Assembly: GCF_002499975.2 (NCBI RefSeq)
Contig: NZ_CP052766.1
Location: 1,922,001 to 1,986,000 of the forward strand
Length of the DNA stretch: 64,000 bases
Direction: 5' to 3'
Source: Alteromonas pelagimontana
Lineage (GTDB): Bacteria > Pseudomonadota > Gammaproteobacteria > Enterobacterales > Alteromonadaceae
The translations under genes and the position numbers were made by a program. Every line of letters starts with the position of its first letter. Positions within the stretch are counted from its first letter, which is position 1. The notes beneath the pieces were generated by a model. The model ran no database searches. It saw nothing but the letters and a program-made list of their open reading frames with translations, and was not told where the DNA came from. Below are positions 28,651 through 38,934 of this stretch, piece after piece.

Positions 28651-29956
28651 GGCGCCAGAATGTTGCCGCTAATGTCACACCTCTAGCCAGCAGGAATGCC
28701 AGCAACGCGTACCATAGCGCCATATTGCCCTCTTCTTGCGTTAACCACCACACCGGAAAGAACACTGCCAATGCGCTGATAATCATGGTATCCCGCATTG
28801 CTGCTGATCGGGTCAGCCCAACAAATACACCGTCAAACAAAAAGCACCAGTGGGCCAGCAAAGGTAGCCACACCATCAAAGACAAATAAGGTAACGTTGC
28901 CTGGTAGAGACCAGGAAGATCAGTAAGTAACTGAATAATCTGTGGGCCAGCATGATAGAAAACCAAAGAGTAGACGATAGCGAACAGGCTCGACCACAGT
29001 AAACCCCGTTGCGTTTGCCGAACAATCAGCCGCCGGTTATTAGCACCTGCAGCCTCACCCACCAATGCTTCTACGGCAAAGGCAACGCCATCTAGTCCTA
29101 AGGCTATAAGCGCAAAAAACTGCATTAAAATAGCGTTAACTGCAGCAGGCGTTTCACCCAGCCGTGCGCCCTGCAACGTAAGAAACGCCAGACACAACTG
29201 AAGTGCCAGATTACGCAGCAGCATATCGCCATTGAGCTTTAGCAGTATTTTTCTTGCTGCCGAATTAAACCAAGCAGCTTCAATACGGATCCCTTTGCAT
29301 CTTCGCCACGCTGCACAACCCGCCATTATCGTCATCGTATACTCTGCGATAACGCTTGCCAGCGCTACGCCGGCTACAGACATGTCCAGCCCTGCGACGA
29401 AGAAAATATCCAAACCGGCGTTTAGCAGATTGCCTACCACCTGCACCAACAGCACGAGGCGAGTTTGCTGCTGCCCGATTAGCCATCCTATTAATACCAG
29501 ATTCATCATTGCGGCGGGCGCTCCCCATACCCGTACTGTAAAATACTGGTAGGCGAAATCAGCAACGTCCCCGGGCGGCGCTGCCAGCGACATGCCCGCA
29601 TTAATAATCGGCACTTGCAGCAACACAATTCCTGCACCCAAAACCAACGCCATTGCCGCCGCCTGACATAGCACCATGGCAGAACGAACTGTGGACGCTT
29701 CAGCACTACCTCGTGCTTGCGCACTTAAACCCGTTGCTGACATCCGCAGGAAGCCGCAAACCCAGTATATCTGGGTGAGGATCAGCGCACCCACTGAAGC
29801 ACCTGCCAGCATTGCCGATGAATCCATATGACCCATTACTGCCGTATCCACCAAACCAAGTAAAGGCGTGGTAATATTGGCAAGAATCATGGGAAAGGCG
29901 AGTGCAAGCAGGGTTTTGTGGGCCTGCCAGCCGCGCAAATTCTGTGTATCAGTCAC
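28616..29956 (-). CDS. dinF: MATE family efflux transporter (DinF type)
   Basis: A 446-aa protein with 12 predicted helices and MATE landmarks (PMILANITTPLLGLVDTAVMGHM near the N-terminus, ALGLDGVAFAVEALVGEAAGA in the second half). The DinF subgroup is recognised by the first of these. It probably exports drugs or toxic metabolites using a cation gradient. In E. coli dinF sits behind lexA, but here it is 12 kb away, and no LexA box was seen upstream of it. Confidence 0.85.
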   Translation of the reverse strand: MTDTQNLRGWQAHKTLLALAFPMILANITTPLLGLVDTAVMGHMDSSAMLAGASVGALILTQIYWVCGFLRMSATGLSAQARGSAEASTVRSAMVLCQAAAMALVLGAGIVLLQVPIINAGMSLAAPPGDVADFAYQYFTVRVWGAPAAMMNLVLIGWLIGQQQTRLVLLVQVVGNLLNAGLDIFFVAGLDMSVAGVALASVIAEYTMTIMAGCAAWRRCKGIRIEAAWFNSAARKILLKLNGDMLLRNLALQLCLAFLTLQGARLGETPAAVNAILMQFFALIALGLDGVAFAVEALVGEAAGANNRRLIVRQTQRGLLWSSLFAIVYSLVFYHAGPQIIQLLTDLPGLYQATLPYLSLMVWLPLLAHWCFLFDGVFVGLTRSAAMRDTMIISALAVFFPVWWLTQEEGNMALWYALLAFLLARGVTLAATFWRLNRRDELTGAS

Positions 29957-29986
29957 AATTCATTAGCTGTTAATTGAGGGGGAAAC

Positions 29987-31075
29987 GTGCAGTGTAACAT
30001 GAGAATTATTAATCGCGGTGTGGCGCAGTTACAATACTGGGCGCTAGCGTTAGTCTTGCTTTTTAGTCCGCTATCGTTTGCGCAAAAGACAGACAACGCC
30101 GTGATACTGCTGTACCACCATGTTGCCGAAAATACGCCGGCCAGCACCAGTATTAGCCCCGAGCAGTTTCGCCAGCACATGGCTTTTATTAAAGAAAATT
30201 ATACTGTTGCTCCTCTTAAAAACGTTGTAGAAACGCTAAAGAACAAGCAGCCTTTGCCGGACAGAACCCTGGTAATTACTTTTGATGACGGCTATGACGA
30301 CATTTTAAAGAATGCGCATCCGATTCTGGAAGAGTACGGTTTTCCCTATACTGTTTTCATCAATCCTGCACAAATCGGGCGCCAGTCTCATCAGCTTACC
30401 TGGAAAGAAGTTAACGCTATGCAGAAACAGGGCGCGACCTTCGCTAATCATACGCAGGACCACCTCCACATGCTGGCTAAAAATGCAGATGAAAGCGAAG
30501 CGAAATGGTTATCGCGAGTATGGCAAAATGTAGAAGAAGCCGAAGCCATGTTGAAAGAAAAAACCGGCAAGTCACTCAAATATCTGGCGTATCCTTTTGG
30601 CGAATTTAATACCATGCTTGCCGAAAAACTTAAAGAGGAAGGATATACTGGATTTGGCCAGCATTCTGGCGGAGTTAGCCATTATTCTGATTTTACAGCA
30701 CTACCCCGATTTCCGGCGGCTGGTCCCTACGCTAAACTCGACAGTCTAAAAACTAAGCTGGACAGTTTAGCAATGCCTGTTTCTTCAACCACGCTTTCCA
30801 ATCCCCAACAGAAACAACGAACCTTAACTCAACCTATAGCCTTTACTGTCGCTGTAGATGATGTAGATTTAAATCGGGCAGCCTGCTTTTATCAAGGAGA
30901 TCGGATAAAGCATTCGGCAGAAGGAAAAACACTGTCTTATGAAATTAGTAAAAAGCTGCCAGTCGGACGTTCGCGCGTAAATTGCACAGCTCCGTCACAA
31001 AGCGAAAACGGGCGTTATTACTGGTATTCGCAGCCGTTCTTTGTGACTGATAAAAATGGCAACTATCCAGATTGA
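29987..31075 (+). CDS. Polysaccharide deacetylase family protein, exported
   Basis: A 362-aa protein with an N-terminal signal segment (WALALVLLFSPLSFAQ) and a carbohydrate esterase 4 domain: ILLYHHV, catalytic TFDDGYDD, the zinc motif NHTQDHLHM (HxxxH) and YPFGEFN. A beta-type C-terminal region of about 100 aa follows. The GTG start at 29987 has GAGGGGG 4 nt upstream; an ATG at 29999 would also keep the signal peptide. It removes acetyl groups from a glycan of unknown identity in the periplasm. Confidence 0.85.
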   Translation: MQCNMRIINRGVAQLQYWALALVLLFSPLSFAQKTDNAVILLYHHVAENTPASTSISPEQFRQHMAFIKENYTVAPLKNVVETLKNKQPLPDRTLVITFDDGYDDILKNAHPILEEYGFPYTVFINPAQIGRQSHQLTWKEVNAMQKQGATFANHTQDHLHMLAKNADESEAKWLSRVWQNVEEAEAMLKEKTGKSLKYLAYPFGEFNTMLAEKLKEEGYTGFGQHSGGVSHYSDFTALPRFPAAGPYAKLDSLKTKLDSLAMPVSSTTLSNPQQKQRTLTQPIAFTVAVDDVDLNRAACFYQGDRIKHSAEGKTLSYEISKKLPVGRSRVNCTAPSQSENGRYYWYSQPFFVTDKNGNYPD

Positions 31076-31100
31076 ACAACAAATTAAGCAGCGATGGCTA

Positions 31101-31697
31101 CTAAAGCGGTATCAACGCTTTCGTCATTCGGATAAACGGCGGTACAACCTGATAACGGATAAAACCGTTACCTAAGTAAAACTGGATGGCGCTGGTGTTT
31201 ACCTGCTCTACATCAAGCACCAGCGAAGGCTTTTTCCGCCTTTGTGCTTCCGATTCCATGTATTGAATAAGCGCGGTAGCCACACCGCGTCTGCGTGCTT
31301 TTGTTGCAACGCAAAGATGTCCAATAGCCAGTTCCCTTGCTGTGGGAGGTTGTAGTGCAGCGCTGATGTGCTCACTCTGCATTACAATATTCATTGCGTT
31401 ATCCAATCCAAAATAATCGGTTATGGAGCGCAATGTATCCTGGTCAAAATTAGTCGCCAGATTATCGTGCCAGCAGGTAACCAGGCCTACTATCTCCTTG
31501 CCGATACACGCCACCCAATGGTTTCGAAAGCCGTATTGCCCGCTTCCGCGCTCCCAGGCAAATGTGAGGTACTGTTCCGCTCGCTCAGCGTCACCTGCTC
31601 CGAAAATGGAGATCAGTAATTCATTTCCTGCGCCGAGCAATAATGGCACTGCACTGGCAACGTCTTGAGCTTTCGCAGGACGAATACCTATAGCCAC
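31101..31697 (-). CDS. GNAT family N-acetyltransferase
   Basis: A 198-aa protein with the GNAT acetyl-CoA loop in CVATKARRRGVATALIQYME and a C-terminal FYLGNGFIRYQ motif. The substrate is unknown. It starts 5 bp downstream of the SCO1 stop, so it could be read from the same transcript as the oxidase assembly genes. Confidence 0.85.
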   Translation of the reverse strand: MAIGIRPAKAQDVASAVPLLLGAGNELLISIFGAGDAERAEQYLTFAWERGSGQYGFRNHWVACIGKEIVGLVTCWHDNLATNFDQDTLRSITDYFGLDNAMNIVMQSEHISAALQPPTARELAIGHLCVATKARRRGVATALIQYMESEAQRRKKPSLVLDVEQVNTSAIQFYLGNGFIRYQVVPPFIRMTKALIPL

Positions 31698-31702
31698 AGA
31701 AA

Positions 31703-32353
31703 TCAGCCAGTTTTCATTATTTTGGGCATATCAGCAAGAATCTGCTGTGCGTCACTGACAGCCATCTTGCCTGGCTCTAAAACTGGCTTGAAGCGTCCAA
31801 TGACTTTAGCCGTTGGATCAATGAGTACGATGGATGCGCTATGATCAACCAGATAATCAGAGTTTTCAGTGCTCTCAGCAATGGCGTACATCATTCCCAT
31901 GCTTCTTACCAGCGGAAATAGCTGATCGTGATTGCCGGTAGCGGCGATAAAGTCGGGACTGAAAAAGCCTATATATTCCCCCAGTCGCTCTGAAGAATCC
32001 CGCTTAGGATCCACAGAAATAAATAATACCTGAACAGGTGAATCGCTTTTTATTGCCGCCAGTTCTGGATAAATCTGATTAAGATTTGCCAACGTGGTAG
32101 GACAAATATCCGGGCAATAGGTGTAGCCCATAAAAGCGAGCGTCCATTTTCCTTTTAGATTGGCTGAGGTAAAGGGCTGGCCTTTATGATCTGTCAGGGT
32201 AAAGTCCGATAACCTGCGCGGCTCAGGGTAGCGCTGCAAGTACTCTGTATCTGAGGGATCAGTTACATTAGGTGGAGCAATATAAATTGCTCCGATAATG
32301 CCGATGACAAGGGCAACGGCAGCGGCGATTCCAGCAACGGCTCTTTGATTCAT
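31703..32353 (-). CDS. SCO1/SenC copper chaperone for cytochrome oxidase
   Basis: A 216-aa protein anchored by one N-terminal helix, with a thioredoxin-like domain carrying copper ligands C80 and C84 ([10 protein letters not shown]) and the later histidine in [11 protein letters not shown] proteins deliver copper or reduce thiols for the CuA site of subunit II. It is the last assembly gene of the minus-strand cox cluster and overlaps cyoE by 4 bp. Confidence 0.92.
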   Translation of the reverse strand: MNQRAVAGIAAAVALVIGIIGAIYIAPPNVTDPSDTEYLQRYPEPRRLSDFTLTDHKGQPFTSANLKGKWTLAFMGYTYCPDICPTTLANLNQIYPELAAIKSDSPVQVLFISVDPKRDSSERLGEYIGFFSPDFIAATGNHDQLFPLVRSMGMMYAIAESTENSDYLVDHSASIVLIDPTAKVIGRFKPVLEPGKMAVSDAQQILADMPKIMKTG

Positions 32354-33273
32354 AAACTTAACGGTACGTAATGGTCAACCAGTAATACCACAAAGAGGAC
32401 CATGAGGTGAAGAATTGAGAATTTGAAAGTTTGCATTGCAGTATCGCAGTCTGCAGCAAATTTAAGCTTCCAGGCGTAATACATAAATCCGGCGTTAAGC
32501 ACGGATGAGCCCACTAAATAAATGATGCCTGTCATAGCTACAAGATAAGGCAGCAGGCAGACCAGACAAAGTAGCACTGTATACCCCAGCACCGACGTTT
32601 TAGTAAATTCGACGCCGTGAGTGACAGGCAACATAGGCACTTTGGCTTTTGCGTAATCCTTTTCCCGGTGTATCGCCAGCGCCCAGAAATGCGGCGGCGT
32701 CCAGGTAAATATAATGAGTACCAGCAGCAGAGCATGAGCATGAATCTCACCGGTCACCGCAGTCCAGCCTAACAGGGGAGGTGCAGCTCCAGCCAGCCCG
32801 CCTATAACGATATTCTGCGGTGTAGCGCGCTTTAGAAACATTGTATAAACCACTGCATAGCCGACCAAACCAGCCAATGTAAGCATGGCGGTAAGCATAT
32901 TGATGTACAACGCTAGCAGCAGGAAGCCAACGACTCCTAACGTCAATGCAAAATAAAGTGCATTGGGAATCGTTACTTTTCCCTTTGCTACTGGCCGGTT
33001 AAATGTTCGCGCCATTTGGCTGTCAATACGGTGATCAACTACATGATTAATGACTGCTGCGGATGAAGCCAACATGCCTATTCCCACCAGTCCGATAGTT
33101 AATACCCGCCAATCTACCCAACCTGGAGAGGCTAAACACATACCGACCAGTGCAGTCAGCAGCAGTAGCATTAATACTTTTGGTTTGGTCATTTCGTAAT
33201 AATCGCGCCACGACGCACGCGCGCGTGAAGATACGGATGAAGATGAGGCTATAAAAGATACCAGTTTAGCCAC
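32350..33273 (-). CDS. cyoE: Protoheme IX farnesyltransferase (heme O synthase)
   Basis: A 307-aa integral membrane UbiA-type prenyltransferase. The first Asp-rich site is [19 protein letters not shown], and several helices ([17 protein letters not shown] onward) fit the family. It farnesylates heme B to heme O, the precursor used by CtaA. It overlaps ctaA by 8 bp and SCO1 by 4 bp. The name ctaB is equivalent. Confidence 0.95.
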   Translation of the reverse strand: MAKLVSFIASSSSVSSRARASWRDYYEMTKPKVLMLLLLTALVGMCLASPGWVDWRVLTIGLVGIGMLASSAAVINHVVDHRIDSQMARTFNRPVAKGKVTIPNALYFALTLGVVGFLLLALYINMLTAMLTLAGLVGYAVVYTMFLKRATPQNIVIGGLAGAAPPLLGWTAVTGEIHAHALLLVLIIFTWTPPHFWALAIHREKDYAKAKVPMLPVTHGVEFTKTSVLGYTVLLCLVCLLPYLVAMTGIIYLVGSSVLNAGFMYYAWKLKFAADCDTAMQTFKFSILHLMVLFVVLLVDHYVPLSL

Positions 33274-34273
33274 GAAGACCTCCCTTGGGCCGGGACAAAT
33301 GATAGGTGATCCAGACCATCACCAATAATAGACAGGCTGCCACAGCATTGTGTGCAACGGCTATAAACACGGGCAGGCTTAACACAACATTGCTAACGCC
33401 AAGACCGACCTGCGCAGCAAGAGCGATAATTAATACTATGCCAGCCGCTTTTAAAATTTGATAAGTATTGCTGCGGTAAAGACGAATACCAAGCCACAGC
33501 AAGTAGCCAAAAGTAATTAAGGCGCCAGCCCGATGCAAAATATGCATGGTCATGCGCTCATTATAGCTATGAACACCAAATTCGTAATTTTCTGCATAAG
33601 GTACGCTGTAAGCACCTTTAAGTTCGATTTGCGTCCACCAGTTACCTTCGCAAATAGGCAGATTGGTGCAGGCTAAGGCAGCGTAATTAGCCGATGTCCA
33701 GCCCCCCAGAGCAATTTGCGCAATGAGAATGACTACACCAATCGCTGAAAGCTTTGCTAACCTTTTAACGCTAGAATCGCTAAAGTTATAGTGCTGTTGC
33801 TGAAAAATACGCTTATCTAATCGCAAATATAGTAAGAACAAGCCGGAGAGAACGGCGAAACCGCCCAGCAGGTGGCCCATTACTACCACCGGCAGCAAAT
33901 TCAAAGTCACTGTCCACATGCCTAATATCGCCTGAAACCCCACCAGAGCCAGCAAAAATAATGGGTGCTTCAGCGGTAGCCCCTGCCCGCGTTTCAATAT
34001 AGCCATAATGCAAATAGCTAAAATACATAATCCTAATGTGCCTGCGAAATAGCGGTGAATCATTTCGTTCCAGGCTTTGTGAGATTCCACCGGCCGGTGT
34101 GGAAATGCAGCATTTGCAGCAGCCACTGTTGCGTTGTGCTCCGGCACCAGCATCTGACCATAGCACCCGGGCCAGTCAGGGCATCCCAGACCCGCATCAG
34201 TCAAGCGAGTATAGGCGCCCAGCACAATGACCACCATTGCCAGAAAAATACTAAATAAAACCAGCTTTTTCAT
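33266..34273 (-). CDS. ctaA: Heme A synthase CtaA (COX15 type)
   Basis: A 335-aa membrane protein with the COX15/CtaA pattern: [21 protein letters not shown] near the N-terminus, [12 protein letters not shown] (heme-ligand His), a Cys pair region [12 protein letters not shown], and [14 protein letters not shown] in the second half. It oxidises the methyl group of heme O to make heme A for the aa3 centre. It is cotranscribed with cyoE and SCO1. Confidence 0.95.
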   Translation of the reverse strand: MKKLVLFSIFLAMVVIVLGAYTRLTDAGLGCPDWPGCYGQMLVPEHNATVAAANAAFPHRPVESHKAWNEMIHRYFAGTLGLCILAICIMAILKRGQGLPLKHPLFLLALVGFQAILGMWTVTLNLLPVVVMGHLLGGFAVLSGLFLLYLRLDKRIFQQQHYNFSDSSVKRLAKLSAIGVVILIAQIALGGWTSANYAALACTNLPICEGNWWTQIELKGAYSVPYAENYEFGVHSYNERMTMHILHRAGALITFGYLLWLGIRLYRSNTYQILKAAGIVLIIALAAQVGLGVSNVVLSLPVFIAVAHNAVAACLLLVMVWITYHLSRPKGGLRG

Positions 34274-34282
34274 TGGCAGTCC

Positions 34283-34846
34283 TTATCCAATGCGAGATAG
34301 TTTAAGCAGCTTTTTAACATCAGCAAGAATGTCGCGGCTGGCCATTACCGCTTGCTGTTTATTGTTGTGGACCTCGTAACGAAGCATAGCGTTGTTCAGC
34401 GTATCAACCAGGAAAATCTTATTTTTAAATTCATTATTTAATGTCTCATGTATCTGCTGTTCAGAGGCTTGCAGCGTGTGAATATTGTTGTTAGTTAATA
34501 GTGTAGAAACCATCGCACGATCACTTTTTTCCGTCAGAAACACCGTTGCTTCTGCCCGATCTGACTCTTTTCCCAGCGCCAGCCAAACTTGGTGGATGGA
34601 ATAAATCGCGTTTTCACAGGCAGCATCACATTGTGCAGGTACAGTATAAACAAGGCGCCACTTCGGCGGCTGGGCATTTAGCACTGGGGCCAAATTCAGC
34701 ACCGGCTGGATCAGCTCTCCCTTGTTAGTTGAACCGCGATCAAACCAATTGTAATCCAGTGCTATTTTGGCCAAAACTACCGGCAGAACAAAAACGCCGA
34801 TCAATGCCAGCATAAACATTTTTTTTGAACCCTCTGTTCGATTCAT
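34283..34846 (-). CDS. Membrane-anchored cytochrome oxidase cluster protein, unknown function
   Basis: A 187-aa protein starting at ATG 34846 with AAGGAA upstream (a longer frame to 34915 overlaps SURF1). It has one N-terminal helix (MFMLALIGVFVLPVVLAKI) and an extracytoplasmic domain with PAQCDAACENAIYSIHQVWLA. The spacing of the two cysteines and the length recall thioredoxin-like proteins found beside heme-copper oxidase genes. It sits between SURF1 and ctaA with a 4-bp overlap, so a role in oxidase assembly is likely, but it is not a family I can name with certainty. Confidence 0.65.
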   Translation of the reverse strand: MNRTEGSKKMFMLALIGVFVLPVVLAKIALDYNWFDRGSTNKGELIQPVLNLAPVLNAQPPKWRLVYTVPAQCDAACENAIYSIHQVWLALGKESDRAEATVFLTEKSDRAMVSTLLTNNNIHTLQASEQQIHETLNNEFKNKIFLVDTLNNAMLRYEVHNNKQQAVMASRDILADVKKLLKLSRIG

Positions 34847-35559
34847 ACTTTTTTGTTCCTTGCAAAAACGACAAAATAAGTGACACTGGCCGCTGCAATT
34901 GCTAAAGCGAACCATTGGATGGCATAAGCAAAATGCTTTTCAGGCGGCATAACGACAGGCGCCCACGTTCGAACAAAAGATGCAGAAGCCGGGGCATTGA
35001 GCTGAATCACAAAAGGTAGCAACGTTTGGCCGGTAAGCTCACCAATAAAATTTAAATCCAGTTGCTGAATGACTGCCGGAAAAGTCGCATTGGGGGCCGC
35101 AGTTTCACGTACTAAAGGATTATTTTCCGGCACCATGATTATTCCGCTGAAATTATTAGCATTGGCCTCAATCTGAGTAGTGGGTAAGGTCATTCTGCTT
35201 TTATTAGCAGCCACCCAACCCCAATTTACCAACAACCATCCTTGCGCGGTTTGAACCGGAACAATTACATCGAATCCCACCTGGCTTTTTTCAATCTGAT
35301 TATCCAGCAACATCGTCATTTCAGGATGTGGAACCCCCTGAAACGTCACGCTGTAATCTCGAATATCTTCACTGACGGGATCAAGCGCAGCCAACGCCAC
35401 CGTGCCGTTTTGCTGCTTTTGCGCTATGCTCGTTAAACGTTCTTCCTTCTGACGCATCCGCTCCAGTTGCCATAACCCCAGAGCAACCATGCCAATAACC
35501 GCTACGGCCGCTATACTGATAGCAAAGAGAGGTCTGGTACTTCCTGTCTGCGTCATCAT
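34843..35559 (-). CDS. SURF1 family oxidase assembly protein
   Basis: A protein of about 238 aa with two helices, one near each end (ISIAAVAVIGMVALGLWQLERM, FALAIAAASVTYFVVFA), enclosing an extracytoplasmic domain: the SURF1/Shy1 topology. Motifs include GLWQLERMRQKE and LVNWGWVAANKS. It assists heme A insertion into subunit I. I use ATG 35559, which has a G-rich site upstream; a GTG at 35568 is in frame. Confidence 0.9.
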   Translation of the reverse strand: MMTQTGSTRPLFAISIAAVAVIGMVALGLWQLERMRQKEERLTSIAQKQQNGTVALAALDPVSEDIRDYSVTFQGVPHPEMTMLLDNQIEKSQVGFDVIVPVQTAQGWLLVNWGWVAANKSRMTLPTTQIEANANNFSGIIMVPENNPLVRETAAPNATFPAVIQQLDLNFIGELTGQTLLPFVIQLNAPASASFVRTWAPVVMPPEKHFAYAIQWFALAIAAASVTYFVVFARNKKV

Positions 35560-35584
35560 TGAACACACCCCCTAAGGAGACAAA

Positions 35585-35794
35585 ATGATTATTAAAATTA
35601 TCCTGGTTGGTTTGCTGATCTACATGGTGATCAACCTTTTCTTGGCGATGCGCGTGATGATGCAAAACAATCCCGATGGCAAACCTATGAGTAAATACAT
35701 TGGTCGCAGGGTTCTGACCTCTGCCATCATTGTCTCTATTATTCTTATTGCCATAGCCACGGGTCTGATTACTCCCAATCCCACTCCACATTAG
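35585..35794 (+). CDS. DUF2909 twin transmembrane protein
   Basis: A 69-aa protein with two helices (IILVGLLIYMVINLFLAM and SAIIVSIILIAIATGLI) and the phrase NNPDGKPMSKYIGRRV, matching the DUF2909 family found beside oxidase genes. AAGGAG precedes the ATG. It is on the plus strand, in the middle of the minus-strand cox cluster, only 25 bp from the start of divergent SURF1, so its promoter must lie within or overlap that gene. Function unknown. Confidence 0.85.
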   Translation: MIIKIILVGLLIYMVINLFLAMRVMMQNNPDGKPMSKYIGRRVLTSAIIVSIILIAIATGLITPNPTPH

Positions 35795-35806
35795 TACAGG
35801 TGCGGC

Positions 35807-36685
35807 TTATAGCACATACACAAACATGTAAAGCATCACCCATACAACATCAACAAAGTGCCAGTACCAGCTACCAGCCTGAAAAGCAAAATGGTTGTGG
35901 GCGGTAAAATGCCCTTTGAGAACCCGGAAAAACAGTACAATGAGAATGATGGTGCCTAACGTCACGTGCATGCCGTGAAAACCGGTTAACATAAAAAAGG
36001 TGTTGCCGTACACGCCCGACTGCAGCGTCAGCCCCAATTCTTGATAAGCGTGCACATATTCTTCTACTTGCAGCGCCAGAAAGGTGCTGCCGAGCAAAAT
36101 GGTAATTCCCAATAAAACTGCCAGTTGTTTGCGTTTATTTTTTTCAAGTCCGACGTGGGCAAAGTGAAGTGTTACCGAAGACAGTAGAAGAATAACTGTA
36201 TTAATGGCGGGTAAGCCAGCCGCGCCCATTTGCTGGGTTTCAGTTCCTGCTGGCGTAGTTAGTAAAGGCCACGCTGCTTCAAACGCAGGCCACAGCACTT
36301 CGTTTGTCATCGCGTTGTTTGACGCGCCACCAAGCCAGGGAACAGAGACAACCCGGGCATAAAAAAGCGCGCCAAAAAAAGCGCCAAAAAACATAATTTC
36401 GGAAAATATAAACCAGCTCATTCCTTGTCTATAAGAGCGTCCGAGCTGATCGCTGTAAAGCCCGCTCATCGATTCGTCAATCTGGTTCTTAAACCATCCC
36501 ACAAGCATTACCAGCAACGCTACAATTCCTGCCATCAGCAGGTATTTGCCGTATCCATCTTCACCGTGGGAAACTTCAATTACCAGGTTCCCGGCGCCAA
36601 TCGCAATAAGAAACAATGCCACTGCGCCCACTATCGGCCACGGACTCTGCGCCGGCACGTAGTATTTTTGATATTCTTGCTGCAT
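35807..36685 (-). CDS. ctaE: Cytochrome c oxidase subunit III
   Basis: A 292-aa subunit III with seven helices and motifs GMSWFIFSEIMFFGAFFGA, LNTVILLLSS-type region (LPAINTVILLLSSVTLHFAH), and FHGMHVTLGT near the C-terminus. I start it at ATG 36685, which has GGAG 6 nt upstream; the in-frame ATG at 36697 has its purine run too close. It is separated from ctaG by a short gap. Part of the caa3-type complex. Confidence 0.95.
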   Translation of the reverse strand: MQQEYQKYYVPAQSPWPIVGAVALFLIAIGAGNLVIEVSHGEDGYGKYLLMAGIVALLVMLVGWFKNQIDESMSGLYSDQLGRSYRQGMSWFIFSEIMFFGAFFGALFYARVVSVPWLGGASNNAMTNEVLWPAFEAAWPLLTTPAGTETQQMGAAGLPAINTVILLLSSVTLHFAHVGLEKNKRKQLAVLLGITILLGSTFLALQVEEYVHAYQELGLTLQSGVYGNTFFMLTGFHGMHVTLGTIILIVLFFRVLKGHFTAHNHFAFQAGSWYWHFVDVVWVMLYMFVYVL

Positions 36686-36732
36686 AACTTTCTCCATCTC
36701 CCTTATGCGAATTAACCTGTTCCCGGAGGGAG

Positions 36733-37302
36733 CTAGTTCAAAAAGGGATTTGCCGTTTTAGCCAAGTCAGCGGCATTGGCCGTGACGTCATATAACGTAT
36801 ATTGCACAGTGAAATAATGAATATCTTCAGGTAGCTGCGTATCGACAAAGAAAGACATAGGCATATGCGCTTCTTCCCCGCCACCAAGAGGTTGCTGATT
36901 AAAACAAAAGCATTCGGTTTTATTTAAAAATAACGCCGCCTGCCCTGGCGAGACAGACGGAATCGCCTGTGCAATTATTTGTTTACCCAGCGGGTTATGC
37001 ACATAGAAAGATACCGTGTTCAACTCTCCGGGATGTACTTTAATGCGTTTCGTTTCAGCACGAAATTCCCAGGGCATTCCTGTATTGGTGCGAGTAATAA
37101 ACTCAACAGTAACAGTCCGGGATGTATCGATGCTGCCGGCCTGATACGCCGCGGCGGTATTAGCCGTTTTTCCATTGATGCCCGTAAGATCACAGAAAAC
37201 ATCATAAAGAGGCACTAACGCAAAACCAAAACCAAACATGCCGATAACGATGAACACCAAGCGGATAACGAGCTTCTTGTTTTGCTGGTTTTGTGCTTCC
37301 AT
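36733..37302 (-). CDS. ctaG: Cytochrome c oxidase assembly protein CtaG (COX11 type)
   Basis: A 189-aa protein with one N-terminal helix (VIRLVFIVIGMFGFGFALVPLYDVFC) and the COX11 copper motif CFCF in NKTECFCFNQQPL. It delivers copper to the CuB site of subunit I. It lies 6 bp from the stop of ctaD and is part of the oxidase operon. Confidence 0.95.
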   Translation of the reverse strand: MEAQNQQNKKLVIRLVFIVIGMFGFGFALVPLYDVFCDLTGINGKTANTAAAYQAGSIDTSRTVTVEFITRTNTGMPWEFRAETKRIKVHPGELNTVSFYVHNPLGKQIIAQAIPSVSPGQAALFLNKTECFCFNQQPLGGGEEAHMPMSFFVDTQLPEDIHYFTVQYTLYDVTANAADLAKTANPFLN

Positions 37303-37308
37303 AAATTG

Positions 37309-38925
37309 CTACTTCACCACTGGTGGCGTTTCAAAGGTATGATAAGGCGCCGGTGAGGGGATTTCCCATTCAAGCCCTTCTGCACCTTCCCAAACCTGGT
37401 CAGATACAGGTTCACCTTCTTTACGGCACGCTTTAATCAGCAACGTTAGAAAAATCAACTGCGATAAACCAAAAGCAAAGCCACCGATACTGATCCACTG
37501 GTTGTAGTTGGCGAACTGGAGCGAATAATCGGGAATACGACGGGGCATTCCAGCCAATCCTACAAAATGCATCGGAAAGAACAAGAGATTGACCGACACC
37601 AGTGAGCACCAGAAATGCCATTTCGCCAGCGTGATATCAAACATCCTTCCGGTCCATTTAGGTAGCCAGTAGTACACAGCGGCCATTATGGAAAAAATAG
37701 CTCCTGTTACCAGCACGTAATGAAAATGGGCGACAACGAAGTAGGTATCGTGGTACTGGAAGTCTACCGGTGTAATGGCCAGCATTAACCCTGATAGCCC
37801 GCCAATGGTAAACAGAATAATAAACGCCAAAGCAAACAGCATAGGCACTTCAAAAGTCAGGGAGCCTCGCCACATTGTCGCCACCCAGTTAAAAACTTTA
37901 ACCCCCGTCGGCACAGAAATGAGCATAGTAGCGAACATGACAAACATCTCGGCGAATAGCGGCATTCCTGTAGTAAACATATGATGCGCCCACACCAAAA
38001 ATGATAATAAGGCGATGGAAGCGGTGGCATACACCATTGAAGCGTAGCCAAATAGAGGTTTGCGAGCAAAAGTGGGAACAATCTGAGAGATAATGCCAAA
38101 TGCTGGTAAAATCATGATGTACACTTCGGGATGACCAAAGAACCAGAAAATGTGCTGGAACATTACCGGATCGCCACCACCAGCGGCATTAAAGAAGCTG
38201 GTACCGAAAAACTTATCTGTCAAAACCATTGTTACTGCACCAGCCAAAACGGGCATAACAGCAATAAGCAAGAAGGCGGTAATTAACCACGTCCAGACAA
38301 ACAGAGGCATTTTCATCCATGTCATTCCTGGGGCGCGCATATTAAAAATTGTGACAATGACGTTGATTGCCCCCATGATGGAAGAGATCCCCATAATATG
38401 GACAGAAAACACAAATAAGCCGGTGCTGTCACTGCTATAGGTGGTGGAAAGTGGCGCGTAAAATGTCCAGCCAAAGGCCGGCCCACCGCCTTCCATAAAT
38501 AACGAAGACAGCAAAATTGCAAAGGCAAAAGGCAGAATCCAGAAGCTCCAGTTATTCATGCGGGGAAGCGCCATATCAGGCGCTCCAATCATCATTGGCA
38601 CCAGCCAATTGGCAAGACCAGTAAACGCAGGCATTACAGCACCAAATACCATTATTAAACCGTGTACGGTTGTCATTTGATTGAAGAAGTTGGGCTCTAC
38701 AATCTGCAATCCAGGTTGAAATAATTCAGCGCGAATTATCATTGCCATTGCGCCACCAGTAAGAAACATAATGAACGCAAACCATAAATAGAGCGTGCCG
38801 ATATCTTTATGGTTGGTAGTAAATAACCAGCGGGTGATTCCTTTGGGAATATGATGATCATGATGCTCATCGTGGTGCTGTTCTACCGGGCCGCTCGCTC
38901 CGACAATTTCTGTTGCTTTACTCAT
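37309..38925 (-). CDS. ctaD: Cytochrome c oxidase subunit I
   Basis: A 538-aa subunit I of the heme-copper oxidase superfamily: low-spin heme ligand region TTVHGLIMVFG, CuB / cross-linked Tyr region WFFGHPEVYIMILPAFGI, the histidine pair in WAHHMFTTG and the haem a / a3 ligands in DTYFVVAHFHYVL. The K and D channel residues were not checked in detail. It catalyses oxygen reduction and proton pumping. It lies 9 bp after ctaC. Confidence 0.97.
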   Translation of the reverse strand: MSKATEIVGASGPVEQHHDEHHDHHIPKGITRWLFTTNHKDIGTLYLWFAFIMFLTGGAMAMIIRAELFQPGLQIVEPNFFNQMTTVHGLIMVFGAVMPAFTGLANWLVPMMIGAPDMALPRMNNWSFWILPFAFAILLSSLFMEGGGPAFGWTFYAPLSTTYSSDSTGLFVFSVHIMGISSIMGAINVIVTIFNMRAPGMTWMKMPLFVWTWLITAFLLIAVMPVLAGAVTMVLTDKFFGTSFFNAAGGGDPVMFQHIFWFFGHPEVYIMILPAFGIISQIVPTFARKPLFGYASMVYATASIALLSFLVWAHHMFTTGMPLFAEMFVMFATMLISVPTGVKVFNWVATMWRGSLTFEVPMLFALAFIILFTIGGLSGLMLAITPVDFQYHDTYFVVAHFHYVLVTGAIFSIMAAVYYWLPKWTGRMFDITLAKWHFWCSLVSVNLLFFPMHFVGLAGMPRRIPDYSLQFANYNQWISIGGFAFGLSQLIFLTLLIKACRKEGEPVSDQVWEGAEGLEWEIPSPAPYHTFETPPVVK

Positions 38926-38934
38926 GATGCTCTC

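Noticed and set aside
28616..29956. LexA control of dinF
   Set aside because: No CTGT-N8-ACAG site was seen upstream; the link to lexA in E. coli does not apply here.
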